Made by a program: the position numbers and the translations under genes. Below, piece by piece: positions 1 to 6,149 of a stretch of DNA of 11,661 nt (within the stretch, counting starts at the first letter, position 1; the number at the start of each line of letters is the position of its first letter). Below the pieces are notes generated by a model that saw only the letters and a list, made by a program, of their open reading frames with translations, was not told where the DNA came from and made no database searches. This stretch comes from a candidate division TA06 bacterium (lineage in GTDB: Bacteria; Hydrothermota; DG-26; E44-bin18; JADFOU01): assembly GCA_022562655.1 (NCBI GenBank), contig JADFOU010000037.1, positions 1 to 11,661 on the forward strand. The letters are read 5' to 3'.

Positions 1-130
1 AAGTTAAATAACATTCTTTTGATTCCTGTATTAAAAATTTTTGAGGATACCCTTTAAAATACCCTGTTTATGCCCTGTTTCATGACCCTCAAACGATCTT
101 CTCACATATAAGGGGAAACATACATGTCTT
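1..130. other. AT-rich DNA replacing the 5' part of miaA
   Basis: This stretch lies where the N-terminal coding part of miaA should be, but it encodes nothing like MiaA: the miaA frame reads into a TGA at 83-85, and the residues between that stop and position 127 have no MiaA character. It carries ATACCCT at 47-53 and 59-65, ATGCCCT at 70-76 and ATGACCCT at 82-89, spaced 11-12 bp apart. One frame is open from the window edge to a TAA at 55-57 and could be the tail of an upstream gene, but 18 codons are too few to tell. Confidence 0.5.
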
Positions 131-682
131 TTGGAAAAAGAGGAAAAAGCCACCCTCTACGAAAGATTGAAGAATGTAGACCCACAGGCAGCAGAGAGAA
201 TTCATCCAAATGACCGACAGCGGATCACCCGAGCCCTCGAGGTCTACGAACAGACGGGTTACCCTTTAACCAAACTTCAATCTGGCATCCAGCATCCAGA
301 ATCCACCATTCAAACTCTATTCATCGGCCTCACGAGAGAACGTGAAGATCTTTATCGAAGAATTGACAAAAGGGTGGAGAGGATGATGGAAGAGGGATTT
401 GTAGAGGAGGTGGAGGGGCTCCTGGCAAATGGGTATTCGCCAGAAATGGAGTCTTTCAAGGCAGTAGGGTATCGGGAGATCCTCCGGACTCTTCAAGGAG
501 AGATCTCAGAGGAAGAAGCCGTTGAACTTACGAAGAAGAACACCCGTCATTTTGCCAGGCGTCAACTCACCTGGTTTCGGGGTCTTGAAGGGGTTGAATG
601 GATTTCCCTTCAAAAAGACTCTGATGCAACCAATATTGCAAAAAAGATAGGGAAAAGGATTTCAGAATTTTTGAGTGATTAG
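131..682 (+). pseudogene. miaA: tRNA dimethylallyltransferase MiaA, 5'-truncated
   Basis: MiaA transfers a dimethylallyl group to N6 of A37 in tRNAs that read codons starting with U. The 183 residues match the C-terminal part of the family: IHPNDRQRITRALEVYEQTG (residues 24-43) is the hallmark stretch, followed by VGYREI (about 112-117) and the TRHFARRQLTWFRG segment (about 136-149). Complete MiaA proteins are about 300 residues. The N-terminal P-loop (GPTAVGKT type) and the DSMQVY substrate-binding motif are absent here and are not encoded in any frame of the 130 bases upstream. The first usable codon in frame is the TTG at 131. An ATG at 124 with an AAGGGG sequence 8 bases before it lies in another frame and stops after 29 codons. 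Without the P-loop the product cannot be an active transferase. The gene is followed by an intrinsic terminator. I am confident of the family; whether this is a real truncation or an assembly join is open. Confidence 0.85.
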
Positions 683-702
683 TGTGTTCTGCTGTTGGGT
701 AC

Positions 703-724
703 CGCCCGAATCGGGCGTTTTTTT
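703..724 (+). terminator. Intrinsic terminator after miaA
   Basis: A 6-bp GC stem (CGCCCG at 703-708, CGGGCG at 712-717) with a 3-base loop is followed directly by seven T residues, 21 bases after the miaA stop codon. This is a standard rho-independent terminator. Confidence 0.85.
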
Positions 725-817
725 ATTTACAATCGCCGACTCATTCTCCACTATAGGATTCAGGTATCTTCGTTTAAAATCTATACAGCTTTGTCATTCA
801 GAAAAAATTGAGTCATA

Positions 818-961
818 ATGTGTCATTTTTTTCGCTGTGGATTGAACGATAGTGTGACACTTTCCAAGGAAGAGGAAGAGAAACCCCAAGAACAGGGAAA
901 AGAAATTACGGATAAGCCTCTATATTTCACTTGCTTTCATTACAGGAAGGGTAATTTTTAA
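818..961 (+). CDS. Possible 47-residue ORF, function unknown
   Basis: An ATG-started frame of 47 codons begins MCHFFRCGLN, has an acidic Glu-rich centre and ends YFTCFHYRKGNF. It contains three Cys and two His residues. I see no good Shine-Dalgarno sequence in front of it and recognise no family. It overlaps the GTGTCA and TGACAC half-sites and ends 14 bases before the sigma-54 promoter, so it may simply be open by chance. Conservation of the protein rather than the DNA in relatives would be needed to accept it. Confidence 0.15.
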   Translation: MCHFFRCGLNDSVTLSKEEEEKPQEQGKEITDKPLYFTCFHYRKGNF

Positions 962-975
962 ATTGCAGGAAGAAG

Positions 976-991
976 TGGCACAATTATTGCT
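976..991 (+). promoter_or_regulatory. Sigma-54 (-24/-12) promoter
   Basis: TGGCAC (976-981), five bases, TTGCT (987-991). The invariant GG and GC are 12 bp apart, as required for RpoN recognition, and both elements match the consensus. The predicted start is near 1002. An AAAGGAG Shine-Dalgarno sequence at 1006-1012 follows at once, but it leads only to a 13-codon frame from TTG 1017. The next real gene is asnS, more than 100 bases downstream. Confidence 0.7.
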
Positions 992-1054
992 TATCATATA
1001 TGAATAAAGGAGAGAATTGAGGATAACTGGGACTCCTGTGAGGGTAAAATCTCC

Positions 1055-1082
1055 TTGACATTGAGAGAAGTCCTGATAAAAT
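1055..1082 (+). promoter_or_regulatory. Sigma-70-type promoter for asnS
   Basis: A perfect TTGACA (1055-1060) is followed, after a 16-bp spacer, by TAAAAT (1077-1082, five of six matches). The predicted start near 1089 would give a leader of about 20 bases to the ATG at 1109, containing its Shine-Dalgarno sequence. This placement also argues against the GTG at 1094 as the start. Confidence 0.65.
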
Positions 1083-1108
1083 TAATGATGTAAGTGAAGG
1101 ACTTCTTC

Positions 1109-2404
1109 ATGAAAGAGATACGAATTGAGGAGATTGGTCAAAATTCAGAGGAAGAGGTCACCCTGAAGGGGTGGGTCTATAACAAGCGATCGAGTGGAAA
1201 GATCTTCTTCCTTTTGATCCGGGATGGGACAGGGATCCTCCAGACCGTGGCTACGAAAGGGGCTCTTTCGGAAGAGATCTTTTCCAGGATCATCTCCCTT
1301 CCCCTGGAGTCCTCTCTATGGGTGAAGGGAACCGTGAGAGAAGATGGCCGTGCACCAGGAGGATATGAACTCGTTCTTTCAGATGTAGAGGTCGTCCATC
1401 AGCCGAAGGAAGACTATCCGATAGGACCCAAGGATCACGGGGTTGCGTTTCTGATGGAACATCGCCACCTCTGGCTCCGCTCCAGACGTCAACATGCGAT
1501 CCTCCGGGTGAGGGCAGAAGTGGTGAAGGCGATACGCGACTATTTTGATGGGAATGGGTTCATCCTTGTAGATGCCCCTATCTTCACCCCTGCTGCTTGT
1601 GAAGGAACGACAACCCTTTTTGAGACAGACTATTTCGGTGAGAAGGCATACCTCAGCCAGTCGGGTCAATTGTATATGGAGTCCGCCTGTTTCTCTTTGG
1701 AAAAGGTCTACTGTTTTGGGCCTACCTTCCGAGCGGAGAAATCAAAGACTCGCAGGCATCTGACGGAGTTCTGGATGGTGGAACCCGAAATGGCTTTTGC
1801 TCATCTAAATGATGCCATCCAACTCGGGGAGAACCTGGTAGCATTTGTCGTAGAACGAGTGTTAGAAAGGAGAAGAAAGGAGTTGGAGTTCCTGGGGCGA
1901 GATCTCACTCCACTGGAAAAGGCAAAGCCTCCCTATCCCCGTCTCACCTATGAGGAAGCCGTGGAGTTTCTCAAAAATAAGGGGATCGAAATGGAACAGG
2001 GTGAGGACTTCGGTGCCCCCCAAGAGACGGCCCTCTCCGAGGGGTTCGAAAAGCCCCTCATCATCACCCATTTTCCTGCAAGCTGCAAGGCATTCTATAT
2101 GAAGCGGGATCCGGAGAGGGAGGATCTTACACTCTCCTTTGATATCTTTTCCCCAGAGGGGTATGGTGAGATCATGGGAGGAGGGGAGAGGGAGGATGAC
2201 CTCCTGGCACTGGAAAGGAAGATTGACGAAGATCATCTCTCCAAGAAGAATTTTGAATGGTATTTAGACTTGAGAAGATATGGCTCTGTTCCCCATGCTG
2301 GGTTTGGACTGGGTCTGGAGAGGACGATTGGGTGGATCTGCAAGCTCCCCCACCTTCGGGAGTCGATCCCCTTTCCGAGGATGCTCGAAAAAGTCTATCC
2401 GTAA
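1109..2404 (+). CDS. asnS: Asparaginyl-tRNA synthetase
   Basis: Cytoplasmic class IIb synthetase that charges tRNA-Asn with asparagine using ATP. Counting from ATG 1109 (431 aa, normal length), residues 1-100 form the N-terminal OB-fold anticodon-binding domain (VTLKGWVYNKRSSGKIFFL). The catalytic core has motif 2 FRAEKSKTRRHLTEFWM (about 207-223) and motif 3 GFGLGLER (about 398-405), ending in IPFPRML. The FRAEKSKTRRH form of motif 2 and the overall layout resemble the Bacillus-type bacterial AsnRS more than AspRS. The reading frame also opens at GTG 1094, but the ATG at 1109 is preferred because GAAGGA lies 7 bases before it and GTG 1094 has no ribosome-binding site and sits next to the predicted transcription start. 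The acyltransferase gene starts 81 bases downstream. Confidence 0.95.
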   Translation: MKEIRIEEIGQNSEEEVTLKGWVYNKRSSGKIFFLLIRDGTGILQTVATKGALSEEIFSRIISLPLESSLWVKGTVREDGRAPGGYELVLSDVEVVHQPKEDYPIGPKDHGVAFLMEHRHLWLRSRRQHAILRVRAEVVKAIRDYFDGNGFILVDAPIFTPAACEGTTTLFETDYFGEKAYLSQSGQLYMESACFSLEKVYCFGPTFRAEKSKTRRHLTEFWMVEPEMAFAHLNDAIQLGENLVAFVVERVLERRRKELEFLGRDLTPLEKAKPPYPRLTYEEAVEFLKNKGIEMEQGEDFGAPQETALSEGFEKPLIITHFPASCKAFYMKRDPEREDLTLSFDIFSPEGYGEIMGGGEREDDLLALERKIDEDHLSKKNFEWYLDLRRYGSVPHAGFGLGLERTIGWICKLPHLRESIPFPRMLEKVYP

Positions 2405-2414
2405 TAAAATATTC

Positions 2415-2480
2415 AATGAGCAATTTAAAATGCTAAATGTAAATCGAAAAATGCTCGTTGCTAATTTTAATATGCTCATT
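2415..2480. repeat. AT-rich inverted repeat between asnS and acyltransferase
   Basis: AATGAGCA (2415-2422) is matched by its exact complement TGCTCATT (2473-2480). The similarity continues inward imperfectly for about 20 bases on each side (TTTAAAATGC against GCTAATTTTAA). The inner arms also repeat the TGCT/AATTT words, so the element fills nearly the whole 81-base gap. It looks like a small intergenic repeat rather than a terminator, because the arms are far apart and there is no GC stem or T-run. Confidence 0.5.
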
Positions 2481-2485
2481 ATACA

Positions 2486-3175
2486 ATGAAAGAAGCGTTA
2501 GAGGAAAGATTTCCAGGGGTTGTCTTAGGAAATTACTGTAAGATCTACCCCAATGTAACCATCGGGGAAGGAAGTCATATTGCGGATTTCTGCGTAATTG
2601 GGATACCTCCCAGAAAAAGTAAACCTGGAGACCTCCCCACCGAAATCGGAAAAAATGCTATCCTCCGCCCTTTTACAACGATCTATGCGGGAAATCGGAT
2701 AGGGGATCGGCTCCAGACTGGGCAGGGAGCTTCGATCCGGGAGAACAATGTGATCGGGGATGATGTCTCTATAGGAACCCATTCGGTCCTTGAATTTGAG
2801 AATCGAATCGGGAATCGTGTGAGAATACACAGCCTCTGTTTTTTAGAATTGGTGACGATCGAGGAGGATGTTTTTATTGCCCCCGGTGTCATCTTTACCG
2901 ATGACCCCCATCCCATGTGTCCCAGATATAAAGACTGTTTGGGGGGAGCGAAAGTGGAGGCCCGGGCGAAGATCGGTGCTCAGTCAACAATCCTTCCGGG
3001 GGTAACGATTGGGCGGAGTGCCCTTGTGAGTGCTGGAAGTCTCGTTACGAAGGACGTGCCTCCGGATACCGTGGTAGCGGGGCACCCTGCAAGGGTGGTG
3101 AAAAAGATCGAAGATCTGGTATGTCCTCCTGGGTTTTTTGAGCGGCCCTATGTTTGGGAGAAAGAAAATTCATAG
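2486..3175 (+). CDS. Hexapeptide-repeat sugar N-acyltransferase
   Basis: A left-handed parallel beta-helix acyltransferase, expected to move an acetyl (or other acyl) group from CoA to the amino group of a nucleotide sugar in the cytoplasm. Imperfect hexapeptide repeats run through most of the 229 residues (for example VTIGEGSHIADFCVIG at 24-39, IGDDVSIGTHSVLEFENRIG at 90-109, VTIGRSALVSAGSLV at 173-187). The usual PPDTVVAGHPARVV ending is at 192-205. A loop with DDPHPMCPRYKDC (139-151) carries two Cys, and a third lies at about 213. ATG 2486 has no clear Shine-Dalgarno sequence, but no better in-frame start exists. The aminotransferase starts 11 bases after the stop, so the two are probably cotranscribed. 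The substrate cannot be read from sequence; a 3-amino or 4-amino sugar nucleotide (WlbB/WbpD- or FdtC-like role) is the natural guess. Confidence 0.8.
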   Translation: MKEALEERFPGVVLGNYCKIYPNVTIGEGSHIADFCVIGIPPRKSKPGDLPTEIGKNAILRPFTTIYAGNRIGDRLQTGQGASIRENNVIGDDVSIGTHSVLEFENRIGNRVRIHSLCFLELVTIEEDVFIAPGVIFTDDPHPMCPRYKDCLGGAKVEARAKIGAQSTILPGVTIGRSALVSAGSLVTKDVPPDTVVAGHPARVVKKIEDLVCPPGFFERPYVWEKENS

Positions 3176-3186
3176 TATAATGTAAA

Positions 3187-4437
3187 ATGCGATTTATGCG
3201 TGTCCCTTTTATAGACCTGGTTACTCAATATAATGGAATCCGAGAGGAGATCCATGAGGAGATAGAACACGTTTTCCAAAGCGGAAACTTCATCTTAGGT
3301 GAAAAGGTTTGGAAATTTGAAGAGGAGTTTGCTCGCTACATCGGTGTCCGCTATTGCGTGGGTCTCAATTCCGGCACCTCTGCCATTCACCTATCTCTCC
3401 GGGCTTTAAAAATTGGAACTGGAGATGAGGTAATCATTCCCTGCAACACCTTCTTCGCCGTTTATGAGGCCATCAAGGCGACCGGAGCGAAGCCCATCCT
3501 GGTGGAGCCGGATCCAAAGACCTATACGATGGACCCCGACCAGGTAGAGAAGTCAATTACGGATCGATCCAAGGCGATTCTACCTGTTCATCTCTATGGT
3601 CAAGCGGCGGACATGAAGCCCCTCCTTGATTTAGCTCGAGACCATCAACTCTATTTGATTGAAGATGCGGCTCAAGCCCACGGAACCCTTTATTCCATAG
3701 AGAGGCAAAATGCAGAGCCTGACGATCCTGCCCGAATCGGAACACCCCCAGCCGGAATGCCTGCCCTCCAGAAGGTCAAGGTCGGGTCAATAGGAAATGC
3801 CGGTGCATTTAGTTTTTACCCGGGCAAAAACATCGGGGCTTATGGAGAAGGTGGATGTGTTGTGACAAATGATGAGGAGATCGCGGAGCGGGTGAGGATG
3901 CTTCGGGATCACGGTCAGATGCGAAAATATTATCATGACGACCTGGGGGGAAATTACCGAATGGATGCCCTTCAGGGAGCGATCCTTCGAGTGAAATTGA
4001 AACGATTAGAGGAATGGAATGAAAAACGGAGAAGGTGGGCAACCTTTTACAATGAAGCCCTCTCTTCCCTGGACCTGGTTCCCCCCTATGAAGCGGAATA
4101 TGGACGACACAACTACCATCTCTATGTGATTCGGGTGAAAAAAAGAGATGAACTCCGAAAGTTCCTTGCTTCGAAAGGGATTGAGACAGGAATCCATTAT
4201 CCCATCCCTATCCATCTCCAGAACGCCTATGCGGAAAAGCCGGGAAGAGAAGGGCGTTTCCCGATCACAGAGACTCTTGCTCAAGAAATCCTCTCTCTCC
4301 CCCTCTATCCTGAATTGACGGAAGAGAAGGCCCACTATGTCGTGGAGGGAATTCGCCTGTTTCTCTCCCCTCGAAAGGCAGAACGCCCTATTCGGACAGG
4401 GGACTCGATTCGGGCAGGACGGCCGGTCTCAGCCTGA
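3187..4437 (+). CDS. DegT/DnrJ/EryC1/StrS-family sugar aminotransferase
   Basis: PLP-dependent enzyme that aminates a keto-sugar nucleotide, usually with glutamate as donor, to make amino sugars for surface polysaccharide. Of 416 residues, the typical opening VPFIDLVTQY is at 6-15, the GTSAIHL turn at 63-69, the PLP-ring Asp in IEDAAQAHG is D160, and the Schiff-base lysine in FSFYPGKNIGAYGEGG is K214. Two parts are unusual. About 27 extra residues (roughly 170-196, Pro-rich) lie between AHGTLY and KVGSIGNAG, where relatives have only a few residues. A non-conserved tail follows residue 394, with IRTGDS/IRAGRP repeated. Both were open in frame and share a 14-bp inverted DNA sequence. The start could instead be ATG 3196 (MRVPFIDL), which fits the family better; neither start has a good Shine-Dalgarno sequence. 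Partner gene: the acyltransferase just upstream. Confidence 0.9.
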   Translation: MRFMRVPFIDLVTQYNGIREEIHEEIEHVFQSGNFILGEKVWKFEEEFARYIGVRYCVGLNSGTSAIHLSLRALKIGTGDEVIIPCNTFFAVYEAIKATGAKPILVEPDPKTYTMDPDQVEKSITDRSKAILPVHLYGQAADMKPLLDLARDHQLYLIEDAAQAHGTLYSIERQNAEPDDPARIGTPPAGMPALQKVKVGSIGNAGAFSFYPGKNIGAYGEGGCVVTNDEEIAERVRMLRDHGQMRKYYHDDLGGNYRMDALQGAILRVKLKRLEEWNEKRRRWATFYNEALSSLDLVPPYEAEYGRHNYHLYVIRVKKRDELRKFLASKGIETGIHYPIPIHLQNAYAEKPGREGRFPITETLAQEILSLPLYPELTEEKAHYVVEGIRLFLSPRKAERPIRTGDSIRAGRPVSA

Positions 4438-4439
4438 TT

Positions 4440-4467
4440 TTTGAGGGGATAGCATACCCTTCTCAAA
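4440..4467 (+). promoter_or_regulatory. Hairpin overlapping the next gene's ribosome-binding site
   Basis: TTTGAG (4440-4445) pairs with CTCAAA (4462-4467), and inside it GGG pairs with CCC around an AT-rich loop, leaving a two-base bulge. The right arm runs into the AGGTGAG Shine-Dalgarno sequence (4467-4473) of the gene at 4482, so it could damp translation. With no T-run it is a poor terminator. Functional meaning is uncertain. Confidence 0.3.
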
Positions 4468-4481
4468 GGTGAGTGCTAATC

Positions 4482-6149
4482 ATGAAAACTCTACCCTTTA
4501 TGGCTCTGGGGGTTTCCTTTTGGATGGCTTCTCCCCTTTGGGGCGAGTTCAATCGAGGGACAGGCCTCGTGGACATCCCAAAGGCTGAGGTTTTGGGAGC
4601 CAATATCTTATCTGTTCAAACAAACGGTTTTCTCGCATGGGAAGGCAAAGACTCCCTCGCCTCAGCAGACCTGGATCTCACCATCTCCTATGGAATCGGA
4701 GACCGTGCAGAGGTCGGGTTCTCCATGTATCAAACGAAGAGTTTTGCAGGTTCCTTTGCCGTCAAAATTCTTGAAGGGAAGGAAGGACGCCCGTCCCTCT
4801 CTTTCGGGATCCAAGAGATCACCGATAAGAAGTGGATCTCAGCAGTAGGAAGTGGGGAAGAGGGGAGTGAAGTGACGGGTTTTCCAGATGATCTAAGTTA
4901 CTGGAATGTTGCAAACAGAAACCCCGAGCGATTTTCCGCCTATGTAGCAGCAACAATGAAGATCTCCTCTCAGGGGAGCGTTACTCTCGGTGTCGGACGA
5001 GGACGGTTTGTGGGTTACGGTTATCGGAGTCGATTCTTCAACACTGACTTCTACATCCCGGAAGAGGACTTATCGGAGAAGGCCCACTGGGATGCCGTGG
5101 GTCTCTTCATGGGAGGTGAGTGGGAACTTTCCCCGGTATTATTCTTCATGGGGGATTTTGACGGGCGGGATATCAATGCTGGAGTCCAATACCGTCGTCC
5201 TGACTTCTCTGTCTCTGTTGCCTGGACCCATATTGAACAATCCATAGGGGGGGGAAGTGTAAGCCCTCTCTATGGTCCCCTCAATACCCGTCTGGCATTT
5301 GGGTTGGAGTGGAATACGAGCTCCGTCCAAAAACCTCCCGCGATGGGAGAGATCGCTGGGCGAATCCTGGACCACAGAACTCAAAACCCAATCCAGGCAA
5401 CCATTTCCCTTCCCAAGGCAAAAATTTTTGCAAAGCTCACTGACGCAAACGGGCGGTTCTCCTTAGAGTTGAAGGATGGGACTTATCTGGTTCAGGTGAC
5501 CTCACTGGGGTATGAGACTCGAACATGGCAGATTCCGGTCAAGAAAGGAGAAACCACCCCTTTTGAGGTCACCCTGAAGAGGAAAGAACTTCCGGAGGTC
5601 ACCTCCGCCATTACGATGGGGTATCAGTATTACAGCAAGGGGGACTTTCTCGCGGCAAGGAGTCAATGGCAGCGGGCTCTTCAATTGGATCCAGGGAACG
5701 GAAAGGCGGAAGAGTACCTGCGGATGGTTCAGTCGAAGATCCAGAAACAGATCTCCATCCATCGGTCAAAGGCACTCCGTTTTACCAAAGCAGGGAGTTT
5801 CAAGAATGCACGTATTGAGTGGAGAAAGGTCTTGAACTTTGACTCCAGCCATTCAGAGGCAAAGAAAGCGATCAAAAATCTCAATGCGAAGTTGAAACCG
5901 AAGCCGAAAGTGAAACCAAAGCCGAAGCCGAAGCCCAAACTGGCGGCCAAGCCAAAACCAAAAACCAAGATATTGACCCCCGAGCAGATTGAGGCCTACT
6001 ATAAGGCAGGTGTCAAATTCTTCCTGGATAACAGATTCAAGCAGGCGATAAGTGCCTTCAATAAGGTCCTCCAGTCGGATCCGAACCACGCAAAAGCACA
6101 GAGATATAAGAAGAAGGCTGAGGTTAGGTTGAAAGCCTTAGGGGGATAA
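4482..6149 (+). CDS. Envelope protein: predicted beta-barrel, carboxypeptidase-regulatory-like domain, TPR repeats
   Basis: I do not recognise a named family for the whole protein. From ATG 4482 (555 aa; AGGTGAG 8 bases upstream) there is a signal peptide of about 20 residues ending near ASPLWG. Residues about 22-280 are rich in alternating aromatic/hydrophobic strands and glycines, as in an outer-membrane beta-barrel. Residues about 288-367 form a carboxypeptidase-regulatory-like Ig fold (GEIAGRILDHRTQNPIQA ... TDANGRFSLELKDGTYLVQV). Two TPR-like helix pairs follow (about 375-415 and 430-465), then a Lys-Pro-rich linker (about 470-497), then a last TPR-like unit (QAISAFNKVLQSDPNHAKA) to the end. 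A GTG at 4473 would add three residues but sits inside the Shine-Dalgarno sequence. The TPR and Lys-Pro parts should lie in the periplasm and could bind partners or peptidoglycan. Domain calls are fairly sure; the role is unknown. Confidence 0.75.
   Translation: MKTLPFMALGVSFWMASPLWGEFNRGTGLVDIPKAEVLGANILSVQTNGFLAWEGKDSLASADLDLTISYGIGDRAEVGFSMYQTKSFAGSFAVKILEGKEGRPSLSFGIQEITDKKWISAVGSGEEGSEVTGFPDDLSYWNVANRNPERFSAYVAATMKISSQGSVTLGVGRGRFVGYGYRSRFFNTDFYIPEEDLSEKAHWDAVGLFMGGEWELSPVLFFMGDFDGRDINAGVQYRRPDFSVSVAWTHIEQSIGGGSVSPLYGPLNTRLAFGLEWNTSSVQKPPAMGEIAGRILDHRTQNPIQATISLPKAKIFAKLTDANGRFSLELKDGTYLVQVTSLGYETRTWQIPVKKGETTPFEVTLKRKELPEVTSAITMGYQYYSKGDFLAARSQWQRALQLDPGNGKAEEYLRMVQSKIQKQISIHRSKALRFTKAGSFKNARIEWRKVLNFDSSHSEAKKAIKNLNAKLKPKPKVKPKPKPKPKLAAKPKPKTKILTPEQIEAYYKAGVKFFLDNRFKQAISAFNKVLQSDPNHAKAQRYKKKAEVRLKALGG
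5889..5966 (+). repeat. Lys-Pro codon repeat in the envelope protein gene
   Basis: About 26 codons alternate Lys with Pro (AAG/AAA, CCG/CCA/CCC), interrupted by a Val, a Leu-Ala-Ala step and a Thr. The run separates two groups of TPR-like repeats. Such linkers form stiff, positively charged spacers, known from TonB and other periplasm-spanning proteins. Codon choice is mixed, so the protein sequence rather than simple DNA slippage seems to be retained. Confidence 0.8.

Larger units (their letters stand above)
725..1093. promoter_or_regulatory. Intergenic control region upstream of asnS
   Basis: About 370 bases without a convincing gene. Moving rightward it holds TGTCAT-type motifs (TGTCAT 792-797, AGTCAT 811-816, GTGTCA 820-825) and the opposed half-site TGACAC at 855-860, then a consensus sigma-54 promoter at 976-991, then a sigma-70-type promoter at 1055-1082. 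Half-sites 115-185 bp upstream of a sigma-54 promoter are at a normal distance for enhancer-binding-protein sites, but which protein would bind is unknown. Two very short reading frames (818-961 and 1017-1058) are described elsewhere. Confidence 0.5.

Noticed and set aside
1..57. Open frame from the window edge to TAA 55-57, possibly the end of an upstream gene
   Set aside because: Only 18 codons, with low-complexity AT-rich sequence and no recognisable motif; cannot be told from chance.
1003..1108. Riboswitch, T-box or Asn-rich attenuator in the asnS leader
   Set aside because: No T-box core sequence, no terminator/antiterminator pair and no T-run; the 6-codon frame at 1000-1020 with two Asn codons is too short to mean anything.
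2458..2485. TTGCTA/TATACA promoter before the acyltransferase
   Set aside because: The -10-like hexamer abuts the ATG, so transcription would start inside the gene; likely chance in AT-rich repeat sequence.
3154..3181. TTGGGA-N16-TATAAT promoter just before the aminotransferase
   Set aside because: The -10 is perfect, but the predicted start at about 3188 falls inside the first codon of one candidate start and only 8 bases before the other, and the acyltransferase-aminotransferase spacing already suggests cotranscription.
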